Positions 1-7,358 of a DNA stretch of 45,182 nt are shown here, piece after piece; the first letter of the stretch is position 1, and each line of letters opens with the position of its first letter. The DNA is from JAVBTR01 sp031556065 (lineage in GTDB: Bacteria > Bacillota > Clostridia > Christensenellales > Aristaeellaceae). The DNA is taken from assembly GCA_031556065.1 (NCBI GenBank), contig JAVBTR010000072.1, positions 1-45,182 on the forward strand, given 5' to 3'. The notes beneath the pieces were generated by a model. The model ran no database searches and was not told where the DNA came from. It saw nothing but the letters and a program-made list of their open reading frames with translations. The position numbers and the translations under genes are program-made.

Positions 1-24
1 ATTCCCGCCCCTCTCGCAAATACA

Positions 25-1026
25 TCATTCGCTCTTGCGTTCCCTTGTCATGAGATTCGCGACCGCATCCTTAGGGTTAGCTCCCTTGCGGATGATATCG
101 TAAGTGGCCTGGACGATGGGCATTTCCACATTGTAGCGGGCAGAAAGCGCCACGGCGGCATCCAGTGCATTGAGGCCTTCTACTACCATGCCTACCTCAA
201 TTAGGGCCTCCTTGGTGGTTTTTCCCTGGCCCAACAGATGGCCGAATTTCAGGTTCCGGCTATGGATACTGGTACAGGTAACGATCAGATCACCCATACC
301 GCAAAGGCCGTAGAAGGTACTGGCATCGCATTTCATTTGAAGGCCCAGGCGAGTTATTTCCGCCATACCCCGGGTCATTAAAGCGGCCTTGGTGTTATCC
401 CCGTAGCCCAAGCCCAGGGCAATGCCTACTGCGATGGCCATTACGTTTTTTAAAGCGCCGCAAAGCTCAGCGCCTTTATGGTCGGCATTGGTGTAGACCC
501 GGAAAACCGGACTCATAAAGGCATCCTGCACACGTTTGGCAACCTGTTCATCTTCGCAGGCGGCTACGATGGTGGTGGGCAGGTTCTGCGCCACTTCTTC
601 GGCATGGGTGGGGCCAGTCAGCGCTACAATGCCCGCAGCCTGCTTGCCGCTTTTTTGAAGGGTGTCGGCAATCACTTCCGATAGGGGTAAAAGAGTTTGG
701 TTTTCAAAGCCCTTGGACACATCTACGATGATCTGGCTTTTATCGATGTAAGGAGCCGCTTTTTCAAAGGTTGCGCGGATGTACGGGGAAGGCACGGCGC
801 AGACGATAATACCCTTGCTTGAAACGGCCGCCTCCATAGAGGTGGTCAAAAGGATGGATTCGGGCAAATGCATACCGCAAAGCCGTGCCACAGCACGGCT
901 TTGCTTAAGGGTATCGATTTCATTTTCTATGGGCGACCAGCAGGTGACGTTATGGCCGTTATCATTTAGCAATTTAGCCAAAGCAAGCCCCCAGGTGCCG
1001 GCACCCAGTATGCCAATGTTGAGCAT
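25..1026 (-). CDS. gpsA: NAD(P)H-dependent glycerol-3-phosphate dehydrogenase
   Basis: Reduces dihydroxyacetone phosphate to sn-glycerol 3-phosphate for phospholipid synthesis, in the cytosol. The 333-aa length is normal for the family. The N-terminal Rossmann motif GAGTWG is at residues 8-13, VSKGFE is around residue 105, and the catalytic lysine is in GALKN (Lys193), with the GLGYGDNTKAALMTRG helix following. It starts with ATG 3 nt after the divIVA stop, so it is probably the last gene seen of the minus-strand division operon. The identification is secure; whether it prefers NADH or NADPH cannot be read. Confidence 0.97.
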   Translation of the reverse strand: MLNIGILGAGTWGLALAKLLNDNGHNVTCWSPIENEIDTLKQSRAVARLCGMHLPESILLTTSMEAAVSSKGIIVCAVPSPYIRATFEKAAPYIDKSQIIVDVSKGFENQTLLPLSEVIADTLQKSGKQAAGIVALTGPTHAEEVAQNLPTTIVAACEDEQVAKRVQDAFMSPVFRVYTNADHKGAELCGALKNVMAIAVGIALGLGYGDNTKAALMTRGMAEITRLGLQMKCDASTFYGLCGMGDLIVTCTSIHSRNLKFGHLLGQGKTTKEALIEVGMVVEGLNALDAAVALSARYNVEMPIVQATYDIIRKGANPKDAVANLMTRERKSE

Positions 1027-1029
1027 GGC

Positions 1030-1563
1030 TTACTTAAACAGCTCTTTTTGAGCGGTGAGGATATGCTTCTGGTCTTCCAGCAGTTGGTTGAAACGATCCC
1101 GGTAATCCTTGGCAGCGTTTTTGAGGATTTCGATTTCGTCCTGCAAACGGGTATGCTCCACCTCCAAGGAACCGATCTTTTTATCCGCCTCGCTCTTGGC
1201 TTTATCCACAATGATGTCGGCCCGCTCATGAGCCTCCTTGATGGTCTGATCGGCCACCTTCTGGGCATTCATGAGAATAGACTTGACGCTCTCCGTGTCA
1301 TCATCGGAGAAAGAAGGGGCTTGCACCCGGGGCTTAGCAGGTTCCGCAACGACGGGCACCGGTGCCATAGGCTTCGCCATGGCGGGGCTTTGCTGTGCCT
1401 GGGCCAAACGCTGGTTCAGCATATCAATTTCGTCTTGAAGAGCAATCAATTCATCGCAAATGTCATCCAGGAAAGTATCTACTTCCTCGGGATCATAGCC
1501 GCGTACTTTTTGCTTGAACTCCTTTTGCTCAATCAACTCAACGGTAACTTTTTCATTTCCCAT
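1030..1563 (-). CDS. divIVA: DivIVA-domain cell division protein
   Basis: Membrane-curvature-sensing coiled-coil scaffold acting at the septum and poles. At 177 aa it has the diagnostic DivIVA N-terminus (KVTVELIEQKEFKQKVRGYD, then EEVDTFLDDI), a first coiled coil at about residues 30-55, a Pro/Ala-rich linker at about 58-85, and a second coiled coil to about residue 165. The ATG at 1563 follows AAGGAG. It follows ylmH, the usual Firmicutes order, and may also have its own extended -10 promoter (1597-1605). The family is certain. Whether it is DivIVA proper or a GpsB/Wag31-like paralogue is not, and the linker is longer than in B. subtilis DivIVA. Confidence 0.93.
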   Translation of the reverse strand: MGNEKVTVELIEQKEFKQKVRGYDPEEVDTFLDDICDELIALQDEIDMLNQRLAQAQQSPAMAKPMAPVPVVAEPAKPRVQAPSFSDDDTESVKSILMNAQKVADQTIKEAHERADIIVDKAKSEADKKIGSLEVEHTRLQDEIEILKNAAKDYRDRFNQLLEDQKHILTAQKELFK

Positions 1564-1596
1564 AGGTTAAATCGCTCCTTTCCCTGTGTGGCAAAT

Positions 1597-1605
1597 ATTA
1601 TAGCA
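1597..1605 (-). promoter_or_regulatory. Extended -10 promoter element for divIVA-gpsA
   Basis: On the minus strand this reads TGC-TATAAT, a perfect -10 with the extended TGn, placed between the ylmH stop and the divIVA start. No good -35 box is visible. It would give a transcript with a leader of about 27 nt and partly uncouple divIVA-gpsA from the upstream division genes. Confidence 0.45.
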
Positions 1606-1611
1606 TGTTTT

Positions 1612-2352
1612 TTAGAATAACGCCAGAGTAATGGGAATCCGGTCCTTCTTGGTGGGATTGCCAATGCTGATAAGCTTGATCCGCCCTACCCCCCGAACAG
1701 AGAGAACATCTCCCTGCTTTAGCTGTTTATCGGGCCGTTCGCATAATTCATGGTTTAAAAATACCTTGCTTCCTTCAATCCAAACCAAGGCCTTGTTCCG
1801 GCTGGTTTTAAGGGCGGAGGAGAGCACATTGTCCAGCCGCAGGGAAGCCACGGTATCAGTCAGCTCTTTTCCGGCGACATCCAAGACCTCGGGCATCTGT
1901 TCAAGCAAGCGGCAGGTAATGGAGATACTGCCGGCGGATAAAAGGCTATCTGCTATAAGACGGGCCATTTCCGGCGTGGCGACGATAACAGCGCCCTGCT
2001 CTAAAAAGGCGATATCGCCCAGGTAGCTTCTGTCCATGCCCAGGGCCAGGGTCGAACCCAATAAATCCCGGTGGCCGGGGGCCCGACTTTTATCCCGCCA
2101 GGTTACGGATACAAAGCCTAAGGGGAAGCGGGGTGTCTGATCCCAGCCATAAAAGCAACACAAGCAACGCTCTGCGCCTTCAAAGCCTCCAAAGAGAGCG
2201 GCTTCAATGCCTGCTCTTTTCCCAATGCCAAGGGCGAACTGCCCTTCTTCCGGGGATAAAAAGCGGGTGGTAACAGCAATGCCCCGGGCCTGTGCCCGCT
2301 GAGCCAGTTCTGTCAGCCGCTCACGCAAGCCCTGATCGGCAAAAATGGCCAT
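1612..2352 (-). CDS. ylmH: YlmH family S4-domain RNA-binding protein
   Basis: YlmH proteins carry an N-terminal domain and a C-terminal S4 domain and bind ribosomal or tRNA-like RNA; the B. subtilis protein is linked to rescue of stalled ribosomes. At 246 aa, the S4 fold is at about residues 170-240 (LRLDNVLSSALKTSRNKAL, then LKQGDVLSVRGVGRIKL). ATG start at 2352. It lies between yggT and divIVA exactly as in other Firmicutes, which supports orthology. It ends 49 nt before divIVA. Confidence 0.93.
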   Translation of the reverse strand: MAIFADQGLRERLTELAQRAQARGIAVTTRFLSPEEGQFALGIGKRAGIEAALFGGFEGAERCLCCFYGWDQTPRFPLGFVSVTWRDKSRAPGHRDLLGSTLALGMDRSYLGDIAFLEQGAVIVATPEMARLIADSLLSAGSISITCRLLEQMPEVLDVAGKELTDTVASLRLDNVLSSALKTSRNKALVWIEGSKVFLNHELCERPDKQLKQGDVLSVRGVGRIKLISIGNPTKKDRIPITLALF

Positions 2353-2355
2353 GAA

Positions 2356-2604
2356 TCAGAAAATCCACTGAAGGATGTTGATAGCCACGATCACTGCCAG
2401 GTAGGACCAATCGAAGATCATGTACTTGGCGGGCAGGTATTTGCCGATCAGCCGCCTGAAGACAGTGAGCACAGGGGAAAAGATTTTATCTAAGTAGGTG
2501 TAGATCACATGGTTTTTAAAGGGCGCGTAAAAAATAGGCAGCGCCCAATACACAAAAAACCCAATCTCGAGAATGCTAAGCAATAAACGGATGATTCCAA
2601 ACAT
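2356..2604 (-). CDS. ylmG: YggT family membrane protein (YlmG)
   Basis: Small integral membrane protein of 82 aa with two hydrophobic segments (about residues 3-25 and 62-82) and the intervening FSPVLTVFRRLIG region typical of YggT. The molecular function of the family is not settled; it is repeatedly found next to sepF and ylmH and has been linked to division and membrane organisation. It sits 3 nt before ylmH and 14 nt after sepF, so it is clearly cotranscribed. Confidence 0.9.
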   Translation of the reverse strand: MFGIIRLLLSILEIGFFVYWALPIFYAPFKNHVIYTYLDKIFSPVLTVFRRLIGKYLPAKYMIFDWSYLAVIVAINILQWIF

Positions 2605-2618
2605 CAGGCAAAACTCCT

Positions 2619-3491
2619 TTACATGGAGGCAGATTGGTAAGTGGGCCGGCCATAGCCTTCCCGCGGCTTATACTGGTAGGGCTGCTGCTCATAGGGGTCC
2701 TGATATTCCTGCTGGGGTTGGTATTCTTGATACTCGCCATAGGAGGCGGTGGGCGCGGTGCCGCGTTGGGAACGGCGGGTGCGCAAGGGTGTGCCATCGC
2801 TGCCTCGGCCATTAATGCGGTTGGAAGCTTCGTCGCAAATGACCATCACATTGGCGGGGGAAAGCAAAAACACCTTGGAAGCCAGGGAAAGCTGAGTGAT
2901 CTGGAAGCCAAGGGCATAAGCGGCGCCGGAAACCAAATCAAAGCAACGCTGTACCTCTGGGGCGCTGGCAATGCTTTCGCAGCTGATAATAACGGATTCC
3001 CGGTTCATCATAAATTCTACGATGCCCTGCATGTCTTCACGGGAGACCATCTGAACCACCCGTTCCACATGGCTGAAGGATTCGCCAGTGGAGCCGTCCT
3101 GAAAACCGGTGTTGGGGAAAAAAGCCACATTGGGCTGCTGAGACTGAACCTGAGGCTGCTCGAAAACAGGCTGCTGATCCTGGTAGCTTGCCTGGGTGCG
3201 GTATTTAGGCTGTGCAGGCTGCTGGAAGGACTGCTGATAAGGCTGCCCCTGGTAGGGCTGCTGCATAGGTTGCTGCGGTTGTTGGTAAGTTGTTTGTTGC
3301 TGCTGCTGGGGCTGATAAGGCATGTCCCGGTAAGGCTGCTGCTGTTCAGGCTGTTGCTGGGGCTGCTGATAGGCCATGCCGTCCTCATCGTCCACATAGT
3401 AGCTGGTGCGGGGGGGCATGTTCTTTGAGCCGTTTAGAAAGCTGTTGGCCATATCTTTGGCCTTACCGAATAGTTCCGAGACAAATGCCAT
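2619..3491 (-). CDS. sepF: SepF cell division protein with long Gln-rich linker
   Basis: SepF polymerises at the septum, binds the FtsZ C-terminus and anchors it to the membrane. The start is ATG 3491, 9-10 nt after AGGAGG; an upstream in-frame start (3512) would place the SD inside the gene. The 290 aa are about twice the usual ~150. An N-terminal amphipathic helix (residues 1-20, FVSELFGKAKDM) is the membrane anchor. Residues 41-120 are a low-complexity Gln/Pro/Tyr stretch. The SepF fold is at about 140-221 (HVERVVQMVSREDMQGIVEF). Residues 226-290 form a second disordered Gln/Tyr-rich tail. The family call is firm because of the core domain and the neighbours yggS and yggT. Confidence 0.93.
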   Translation of the reverse strand: MAFVSELFGKAKDMANSFLNGSKNMPPRTSYYVDDEDGMAYQQPQQQPEQQQPYRDMPYQPQQQQQTTYQQPQQPMQQPYQGQPYQQSFQQPAQPKYRTQASYQDQQPVFEQPQVQSQQPNVAFFPNTGFQDGSTGESFSHVERVVQMVSREDMQGIVEFMMNRESVIISCESIASAPEVQRCFDLVSGAAYALGFQITQLSLASKVFLLSPANVMVICDEASNRINGRGSDGTPLRTRRSQRGTAPTASYGEYQEYQPQQEYQDPYEQQPYQYKPREGYGRPTYQSASM

Positions 3492-3495
3492 TGTG

Positions 3496-4176
3496 TTACC
3501 TCCTGGTTCCAAATAACGCCGTACCGACGCGGATGGTTGTGGCGCCGTTTCTCAGCGCAAGGCGGTAGTCGTTTGACATACCCATGGAAAGCTCTTCCAT
3601 ACAGACCTGGTCTATGGCTTCTTCACGGAGCTGTTCAAACAAAGACCGCATGTTTTGAAACAGCCCATCCAGATAGCTTTCATCGTTGGTATTGGGCATC
3701 ACGGCCATAAGGCCCTTCACCCGGATTCCTTCCAGCGGCGCCATGGCTTTAATCAGCTCCCGGGCCTGGTTGAAAGGAACGCCGCCTTTTTGTTCCTCCC
3801 CTGCGGGACTCACTTCCACCAACACATCCATTGCCTTGCTTTTTTTGATGGCTTGGCGGTTAATTTCCAGTGCCAGGCTCATTCTGTCCACAGATTGAAT
3901 CTGGCATACATTGTCCATTATATACTTCACTTTGTTTGTTTGCAACTGTCCAATGAGGTGAATGCGAAATTTTTCGTTTAGCAGCGGGGCTTTTTCCATT
4001 ATTTCCTGCACCCGGTTTTCACCAATATCAAGAATGCCAAAATCCGCCAAAGGGTCGATTTCACTGGGATGGTGGGTTTTCGTTACGGCGATTAACTTCA
4101 CCGGATGGCCGTAAGCTTCCTGGGCGGACTTTATTTCGTTTTTAATAAGTGTAACACGAGATTCAAGGGTATCCAT
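3496..4176 (-). CDS. yggS: YggS/YlmE family PLP homeostasis protein
   Basis: Cytosolic pyridoxal-5'-phosphate-binding protein of the alanine racemase N-terminal fold, involved in PLP and amino/keto acid homeostasis. The start is ATG 4176, preceded by GGAGG; a longer frame to 4263 overlaps the upstream gene and has no SD. The 226 aa match the family. The PLP lysine is in LIAVTKTHH (Lys33). The IGENRVQE, IHLIGQLQTNK, LSMGMSNDY and IRVGTALFG motifs are all present. It ends 4 nt before sepF and follows the HlyD-like gene by 13 nt, the common ylmE-sepF arrangement. Confidence 0.95.
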   Translation of the reverse strand: MDTLESRVTLIKNEIKSAQEAYGHPVKLIAVTKTHHPSEIDPLADFGILDIGENRVQEIMEKAPLLNEKFRIHLIGQLQTNKVKYIMDNVCQIQSVDRMSLALEINRQAIKKSKAMDVLVEVSPAGEEQKGGVPFNQARELIKAMAPLEGIRVKGLMAVMPNTNDESYLDGLFQNMRSLFEQLREEAIDQVCMEELSMGMSNDYRLALRNGATTIRVGTALFGTRR

Positions 4177-4189
4177 CCGCTGTCCTCCC

Positions 4190-5398
4190 TTAAAACAGTA
4201 ATACGGTTTGCCCCACATAAAGCAGTCCCTGCTGGATGGCTTCAATGAAGGCACGGTTGCCATCCTCCTTCACAATGCGTACCGGCACAAACAAGTGGCT
4301 GTCCCCGTTAACGATAATAACGCCCTCAGCGCCTTCATACTTATAAATCGCGTTTTTCGGCACCACCATGGAGTTTACATATTCGCCCAGCTCTGCCTCG
4401 CAGGAACGCATATACAACACCGGCGTTACATCGGAGCGGACTTCCAGCCGCACCAGCAATTCGCCGCCGGAACGGGTGGAGGAAACCACCTGGGCGTCTA
4501 CAGTGGTATCATCAAAGCCGGAAAGATGCAATTTATAGGTCTGCCCGTCCACGGGGCTCCAGGCCGGGTCCTTGATTAGCATTAAGACATACCAGGTGTT
4601 TTGGCGCACCAGGCGGTAAATGGTGGTGCGGCCTTTTTGCACGGTGGTCTTTTCCGGAATATAGCCGCCGATCATGCTGCGGACTTCCTGGGGGGTGAAC
4701 TTGGTGTAATCCGACGCGCTTAAAGCATACTCATACCCATCGGAATAGAAGCTTACAATGCCTTCAATGAGGGCCGCGTGCTGCTTTGTCCAGGATTCAA
4801 TGCGCTTGAGCTGTGTGTCTTCATCGTCGTACAGACGGGATAAGCTTTGATCATCGGCATACTTAACCCGCAAGTAATTCTGTCTGGCAGTCATGGCGGC
4901 TCCCAGCATGGTTTCTTGATTGGTCAGGTTTCCTTGGGCGCCCTGAACCAATTGGCGCAGTTCCTTGGCCCGCTCCAATACATCCGCTTCCAAACGAATG
5001 AGCTTTTGGTCGTAGGAAATTTGGGCATCGATCAATTGCATATGCTTTTGCTTGATCTGTTCCCGGTAGTTAAGGAGGCTGGTCATTTCTTTTTGGTTAT
5101 ACCCGGAGGAATACACATAGCAGACCGTGGTGCCTTTATAGACCATGGAACCTTCTTCGGCCTGGTAATCGATGCTGGTGACGCCTTCTGCGTCGTAAGG
5201 CACTTCGTTGCGCACGATGAGCGCATCCCCGAATTTGTTGGAGCCGATGGTGTCCGATTGGATTTGGGCAGTGCGCTGCACACTGGGGTTGAGGGTCGTG
5301 TAGATGAAATATCCCGCGAAAGCGATCACGGCCAATACAAATAAAAATTGGCCCATGGAAAAACGGCCTTTGTTAGGCGGCTGGTATTGATGGTACAT
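4190..5398 (-). CDS. HlyD-like membrane-anchored adaptor protein
   Basis: A 402-aa protein with a single N-terminal membrane anchor (about residues 15-35, preceded by a basic/polar cytoplasmic tail), then an extracytoplasmic barrel-sandwich half (about 60-95, VYKGTTVCYVYSSG), a coiled-coil hairpin (about 100-170), and a C-terminal beta-rich region ending with a second lipoyl-like part (VVPKNAIYKYEG). This is the organisation of HlyD/RND adaptor proteins. No transporter partner lies next to it. Clostridia often carry such a gene upstream of ylmE-sepF, where its role is unknown. ATG 5398 follows AAGGAGGG. Function beyond adaptor fold is inference. Confidence 0.72.
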   Translation of the reverse strand: MYHQYQPPNKGRFSMGQFLFVLAVIAFAGYFIYTTLNPSVQRTAQIQSDTIGSNKFGDALIVRNEVPYDAEGVTSIDYQAEEGSMVYKGTTVCYVYSSGYNQKEMTSLLNYREQIKQKHMQLIDAQISYDQKLIRLEADVLERAKELRQLVQGAQGNLTNQETMLGAAMTARQNYLRVKYADDQSLSRLYDDEDTQLKRIESWTKQHAALIEGIVSFYSDGYEYALSASDYTKFTPQEVRSMIGGYIPEKTTVQKGRTTIYRLVRQNTWYVLMLIKDPAWSPVDGQTYKLHLSGFDDTTVDAQVVSSTRSGGELLVRLEVRSDVTPVLYMRSCEAELGEYVNSMVVPKNAIYKYEGAEGVIIVNGDSHLFVPVRIVKEDGNRAFIEAIQQGLLYVGQTVLLF

Positions 5399-5415
5399 CT
5401 TTCATACCCTCCTTT

Positions 5416-6144
5416 CTATAAAGCAATGGCTTTAAGCCTTAATAATACCCGGCGTTCCATACGGGACACCTGCATTTGGGAAATGTTTAGGAGCTTGGCT
5501 GTTTCCCGCTGACCCAGCTTTTCCATAAAACGCAATTCCAACAGCTTTTTTTCCTGGGGGGTTACGTTCTTTAAAAGCCTGTCCACCTGATCTTGATCCT
5601 CTATCTGTTCATAGCCCTCCTCCGTTTGCCCTAAACGGCCGGATAGGGCGGTGGCTTCTTCGTCGGTCATGGGGGCATCCATGGATAGAAGGTTGCCTGC
5701 GTCTCTTAACTGCATCAATTGCAAAAGCTCATAAGGGGTGATGCTCATGGCCTGTGCCAGTTCTTTTAAAGTGGGCTCCCTTTTAAGGGATAAAGTCAGC
5801 GCTTCCCGGTGGGTGTTCAAAAGAGTTAACTGAGCGGTCTTATCCCGAGAAAAGCGGATAGCGCTGCCCTTGTCCCGAATGTAATGGCGGATTTCGCCGG
5901 CAATGGTAGGGCTTAAATAAGTGGTAAACTGTAGGCCCCTTTCCGGCTCGAACCGATCAATGGCCTTCAAAAGGGCCATCAGGGCGATTTGATTCAAATC
6001 GTCAAACTCCACCCCACGGCCAGTGAAACGGCGTGCGATGGCGGCGCATAGAGGGGCATACCCTTGGATTAGTTGGTTTAAAACCATTTCATCATGGGTC
6101 TTTAAATAATCTTCCAATAGGTTTTGCAGGCAGCCATATTCCAT
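5416..6144 (-). CDS. RNA polymerase sigma factor, SigB/SigF/SigG-like
   Basis: Group 3 sigma-70 factor. Region 2 is at about residues 25-95 (FDDLNQIALMALLKAIDRFE, then FTTYLSPTIAGEIRHYIRDKG), region 3 at about 105-165, and region 4 with its helix-turn-helix at about 185-240 (GQRETAKLLNISQMQVSRME). ATG 6144 is chosen because GAGG lies 6 nt upstream. An in-frame TTG at 6156 overlaps the anti-sigma stop but has no SD of its own. At 242 aa it matches the sporulation and stress factors. The upstream gene is a diverged HATPase, as in spoIIAB-sigF and rsbW-sigB. Which regulon it runs cannot be told from this window. Confidence 0.85.
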   Translation of the reverse strand: MEYGCLQNLLEDYLKTHDEMVLNQLIQGYAPLCAAIARRFTGRGVEFDDLNQIALMALLKAIDRFEPERGLQFTTYLSPTIAGEIRHYIRDKGSAIRFSRDKTAQLTLLNTHREALTLSLKREPTLKELAQAMSITPYELLQLMQLRDAGNLLSMDAPMTDEEATALSGRLGQTEEGYEQIEDQDQVDRLLKNVTPQEKKLLELRFMEKLGQRETAKLLNISQMQVSRMERRVLLRLKAIAL

Positions 6145-6152
6145 AGGCTGCC

Positions 6153-6545
6153 TCAAAAATGGGTAAGGGGCTGGCGAAGCCTAATGCCTTTTACCCCATA
6201 TTCATCTGTTTCAAAAGCCACATGGGCAATGAGCGTGTTTAAAACAGCCAGGCTCATTTGCGTATCCACAGCTTTGCCGCATTTGTTTTCTTCTGCCCAG
6301 TCCCCGTAAAAACGGACTTCCAGGCCATCTTCTGTTTCGCTGCATGCCATTTCAATGGCTTTGGGCAGCCAGGGTTGGTGCAAAAGCAAATCCACACATT
6401 CGTCTGCTGCGGCCATCAAATCGTCCATGCGGTCGATATCCAGGTTGTGAATCACGCCCACACCGCCTAAAGCCGTGCGGATAACCAGGCTATACTCGGC
6501 CTTGGGGGGCACACATAAACGGATAGGTTCAAAAACGCTATTCAC
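6153..6545 (-). CDS. Putative anti-sigma factor, degenerate HATPase (RsbW/SpoIIAB-like)
   Basis: A 130-aa protein directly upstream of the sigma gene. GTG 6545 lies 8 nt after AGGAGG; an in-frame TTG at 6563 precedes the SD and is rejected. Its pattern resembles an RsbW/SpoIIAB fold: an N-terminal strand pair, a helix DRMDDLMAAADECVDLLLHQ where the N-box should be, then strands LEVRFYGDW and a C-terminal GIRLRQPL strand. The N-box Asn is Asp, and the DxGxG ATP-binding box and ATP lid are not recognisable, so kinase activity is doubtful. The role is inferred mainly from position. It could be a sigma-binding protein without ATP dependence. Confidence 0.55.
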   Translation of the reverse strand: MNSVFEPIRLCVPPKAEYSLVIRTALGGVGVIHNLDIDRMDDLMAAADECVDLLLHQPWLPKAIEMACSETEDGLEVRFYGDWAEENKCGKAVDTQMSLAVLNTLIAHVAFETDEYGVKGIRLRQPLTHF

Positions 6546-6576
6546 CAAAGCGCCTCCTAACAAAACAAATACCTAA

Positions 6577-7338
6577 TTATGTTACCATGTCATAGACCAT
6601 TTTGGCAAGTAAAAGACCTAAGACGCATAGGAGCATTACCCGTATGAAGCTGCCGCCTTTTTTCACCGTCATGTTAGCGCCCATGAGATTTCCCAACATG
6701 CCGAAAAGAGCAGCAGGCAGGCCCAGGGCGAAAAGCACATTGCCGCCTAAAACCAGGGTTACAAGGGAAGCTATGTTGCTGGCCAGGTTGACTACTTTGG
6801 CGCTTCCAGAGGCGCTGACAGCGTCCATGCCAAGAAGCATGGTGAAGCAAAGGATCAAAAAGGTGCCGGTACCGGGGCCTACCAGGCCATCGTAAAACCC
6901 GATGCCAAAGCCGATCAGGCAGCAGGCCAAAGGCACCCATTTAAGCTTTACTCGGGGCCGGGCGATCAGGCTCTTATTTTGCCTTAAAACCACCACCGCC
7001 ACTATGGGCAACGCCACGATCACCATCAAGCGGATGGTTTCCTGGGGAATGTGCAAAAGTACCTGGGTGCCCAAGGCGCTGCCCGGCAGGGCCATTAAAG
7101 CCGCCGGAAGCCCGATCTGCCAAAGAATCTTTCCGCTTTTTTGGTAACGGTATACCGAGGCCGTGGTGCCAATACAGGCGGAAAGCTTGTTGGTGCCTGC
7201 CGCCAAGGTAGGGGGAAGCCCAGCCAGGTAATAAGCCGGCAGGGAGATCAGCCCGCCGCCGCCGGCTACGGAATCTACAAAGCCCGCCAGCAAAGCCAGC
7301 GGGCAGACGATGAGAAGCATTTCAAGGGTTACGTTCAT
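6577..7338 (-). CDS. TSUP (TauE/SafE) family membrane permease
   Basis: A 253-aa integral membrane protein with about eight hydrophobic segments and the TSUP signatures DSVAGGGGLISLPAYYLAG and GTNKLSACIGTTASVYRY in the first half, repeated in weaker form (GFYDGLVGPGTGTFLILCF, then GSAKVVNLASN) in the second half. Members export or import sulfite, sulfoacetate, sulfonates or other organic anions; the substrate here is unknown. It lies 20 nt after aspartate kinase and 31 nt before the anti-sigma gene, so it may share their transcript, but no functional link is obvious. Confidence 0.85.
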   Translation of the reverse strand: MNVTLEMLLIVCPLALLAGFVDSVAGGGGLISLPAYYLAGLPPTLAAGTNKLSACIGTTASVYRYQKSGKILWQIGLPAALMALPGSALGTQVLLHIPQETIRLMVIVALPIVAVVVLRQNKSLIARPRVKLKWVPLACCLIGFGIGFYDGLVGPGTGTFLILCFTMLLGMDAVSASGSAKVVNLASNIASLVTLVLGGNVLFALGLPAALFGMLGNLMGANMTVKKGGSFIRVMLLCVLGLLLAKMVYDMVT

Positions 7339-7358
7339 TGTGAAAGCCTTCTTTGGTA

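Noticed and set aside
2634..3428. 264-codon plus-strand open frame opposite sepF
   Set aside because: It is the reverse of the Gln-rich segments and gives a Leu/Gly-rich protein without SD or homology; the sepF frame has the domain, the SD and the neighbours.
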